From Eubacteriales bacterium (GTDB lineage: Bacteria; Bacillota; Clostridia; Peptostreptococcales; Anaerovoracaceae), in assembly GCA_028680875.1 (NCBI GenBank), contig JAQUJQ010000113.1:1-5738 (forward strand): a stretch of DNA of 5,738 nucleotides. Reading direction: 5' to 3'. Below, piece after piece: positions 5,568-5,738 of the stretch. Position 1 is the first letter of the stretch. Each line of letters begins with the position of its first letter. The translations under genes and the position numbers were made by a program. Under the pieces are notes generated by a model that saw only the letters and a list, made by a program, of their open reading frames with translations, made no database searches and had not been told where the DNA came from.

Positions 5568-5738
5568 CTAATCTTTTTTCTCAAGCCGTTTGATACATGC
5601 CAATCTGCATGATTTGTTAGGTGTGATCTCCCCTCCTCCGGACACAGAGATAACTACAGCTCTTGTTGTTTGATTATCGGTATTGTCATCGATCCATTTA
5701 TAAATCGGTTCGGGTGCATTGAATGCATGGACCGGATA
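5568..5738 (-). pseudogene. Truncated EFR1-type flavodoxin/ferredoxin gene (fragment)
   Basis: A minus-strand frame enters at the window edge and reads 56 codons to a TAG at 5570-5568. The protein contains 'YPVHAFNAPEPIYKWID', 'TTRAVVISVSGGGEITPN' and 'CRLACIKRLEKK', which I recognise as the flavodoxin-like part of EFR1-family proteins. Those normally go on for well over 100 more residues to two 4Fe-4S motifs. Here it stops right after 'EKKD'. Reading on past the stop, or shifting frame at the A-run just before it, gives no EFR1-like sequence, so a simple frameshift does not explain the loss. It is most likely a decayed, 3'-truncated gene. The start lies outside the window, so an otherwise short functional flavodoxin-domain protein cannot be excluded. 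The family transfers electrons; partners are unknown. Confidence 0.7.

Noticed and set aside
5554..5585. GCTTGA / TCAAGC hairpin as terminator of the EFR1 fragment
   Set aside because: It has only 6 base pairs with a loop of about 17 bases and no T-run after the second arm on the minus strand.

Overview
This window is low-GC Gram-positive DNA, most likely from a Clostridia or Lachnospiraceae-type anaerobe. The clues are AT-rich coding sequence, strong GGAGG-type ribosome binding sites, a lipoprotein signal without outer-membrane genes, and close protein resemblance to that group. Every supportable gene lies on the minus strand, so transcription runs from high to low coordinates.

In transcription order the layout is as follows. 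(1) 5738-5568 holds the 3' remnant of an EFR1-type flavodoxin/ferredoxin gene that enters from outside the window and stops before its iron-sulfur domain. (2) 5567-5390 is a 178-base leader with a 12-codon ORF carrying a perfect Shine-Dalgarno, two interlocking inverted repeats and a short direct repeat. (3) 5389-3386 is ndh2, a type II NADH dehydrogenase fused to a DoxX-like membrane domain. (4) 3393-2449 is dmkB, a polyprenyl diphosphate synthase. (5) 2438-1539 is dmkA, a UbiA-type prenyltransferase starting at TTG. (6) 1522-1133 is eetA, a membrane-anchored NusG domain II protein. (7) 1121-603 is eetB, a Gx-transporter / heptaprenyl-synthase-component-I-like membrane protein. (8) 561-1 is a lipoprotein that runs off the low-coordinate edge.

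The gene set matches the flavin-based extracellular electron transfer (EET) locus described in Listeria (ndh2, dmkA, dmkB, eetA, eetB, pplA, fmnB). In the inferred pathway Ndh2 oxidises NADH and reduces a dedicated demethylmenaquinone. DmkB makes the prenyl tail and DmkA attaches it to dihydroxynaphthoate. EetA and EetB help pass electrons across the membrane, and a surface lipoprotein relays them outward. Junctions are tight (8-base overlap, then gaps of 10, 16, 11 and 41 bases), so the six genes probably form one operon.

The least explained parts are the lipoprotein, which has an FMN_bind-like layout but lacks the standard flavinylation motif in the visible part, the structured leader, and the truncated EFR1 fragment. 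No tRNA, rRNA, CRISPR array or transposase gene was seen. No convincing sigma-A promoter or intrinsic terminator could be assigned.
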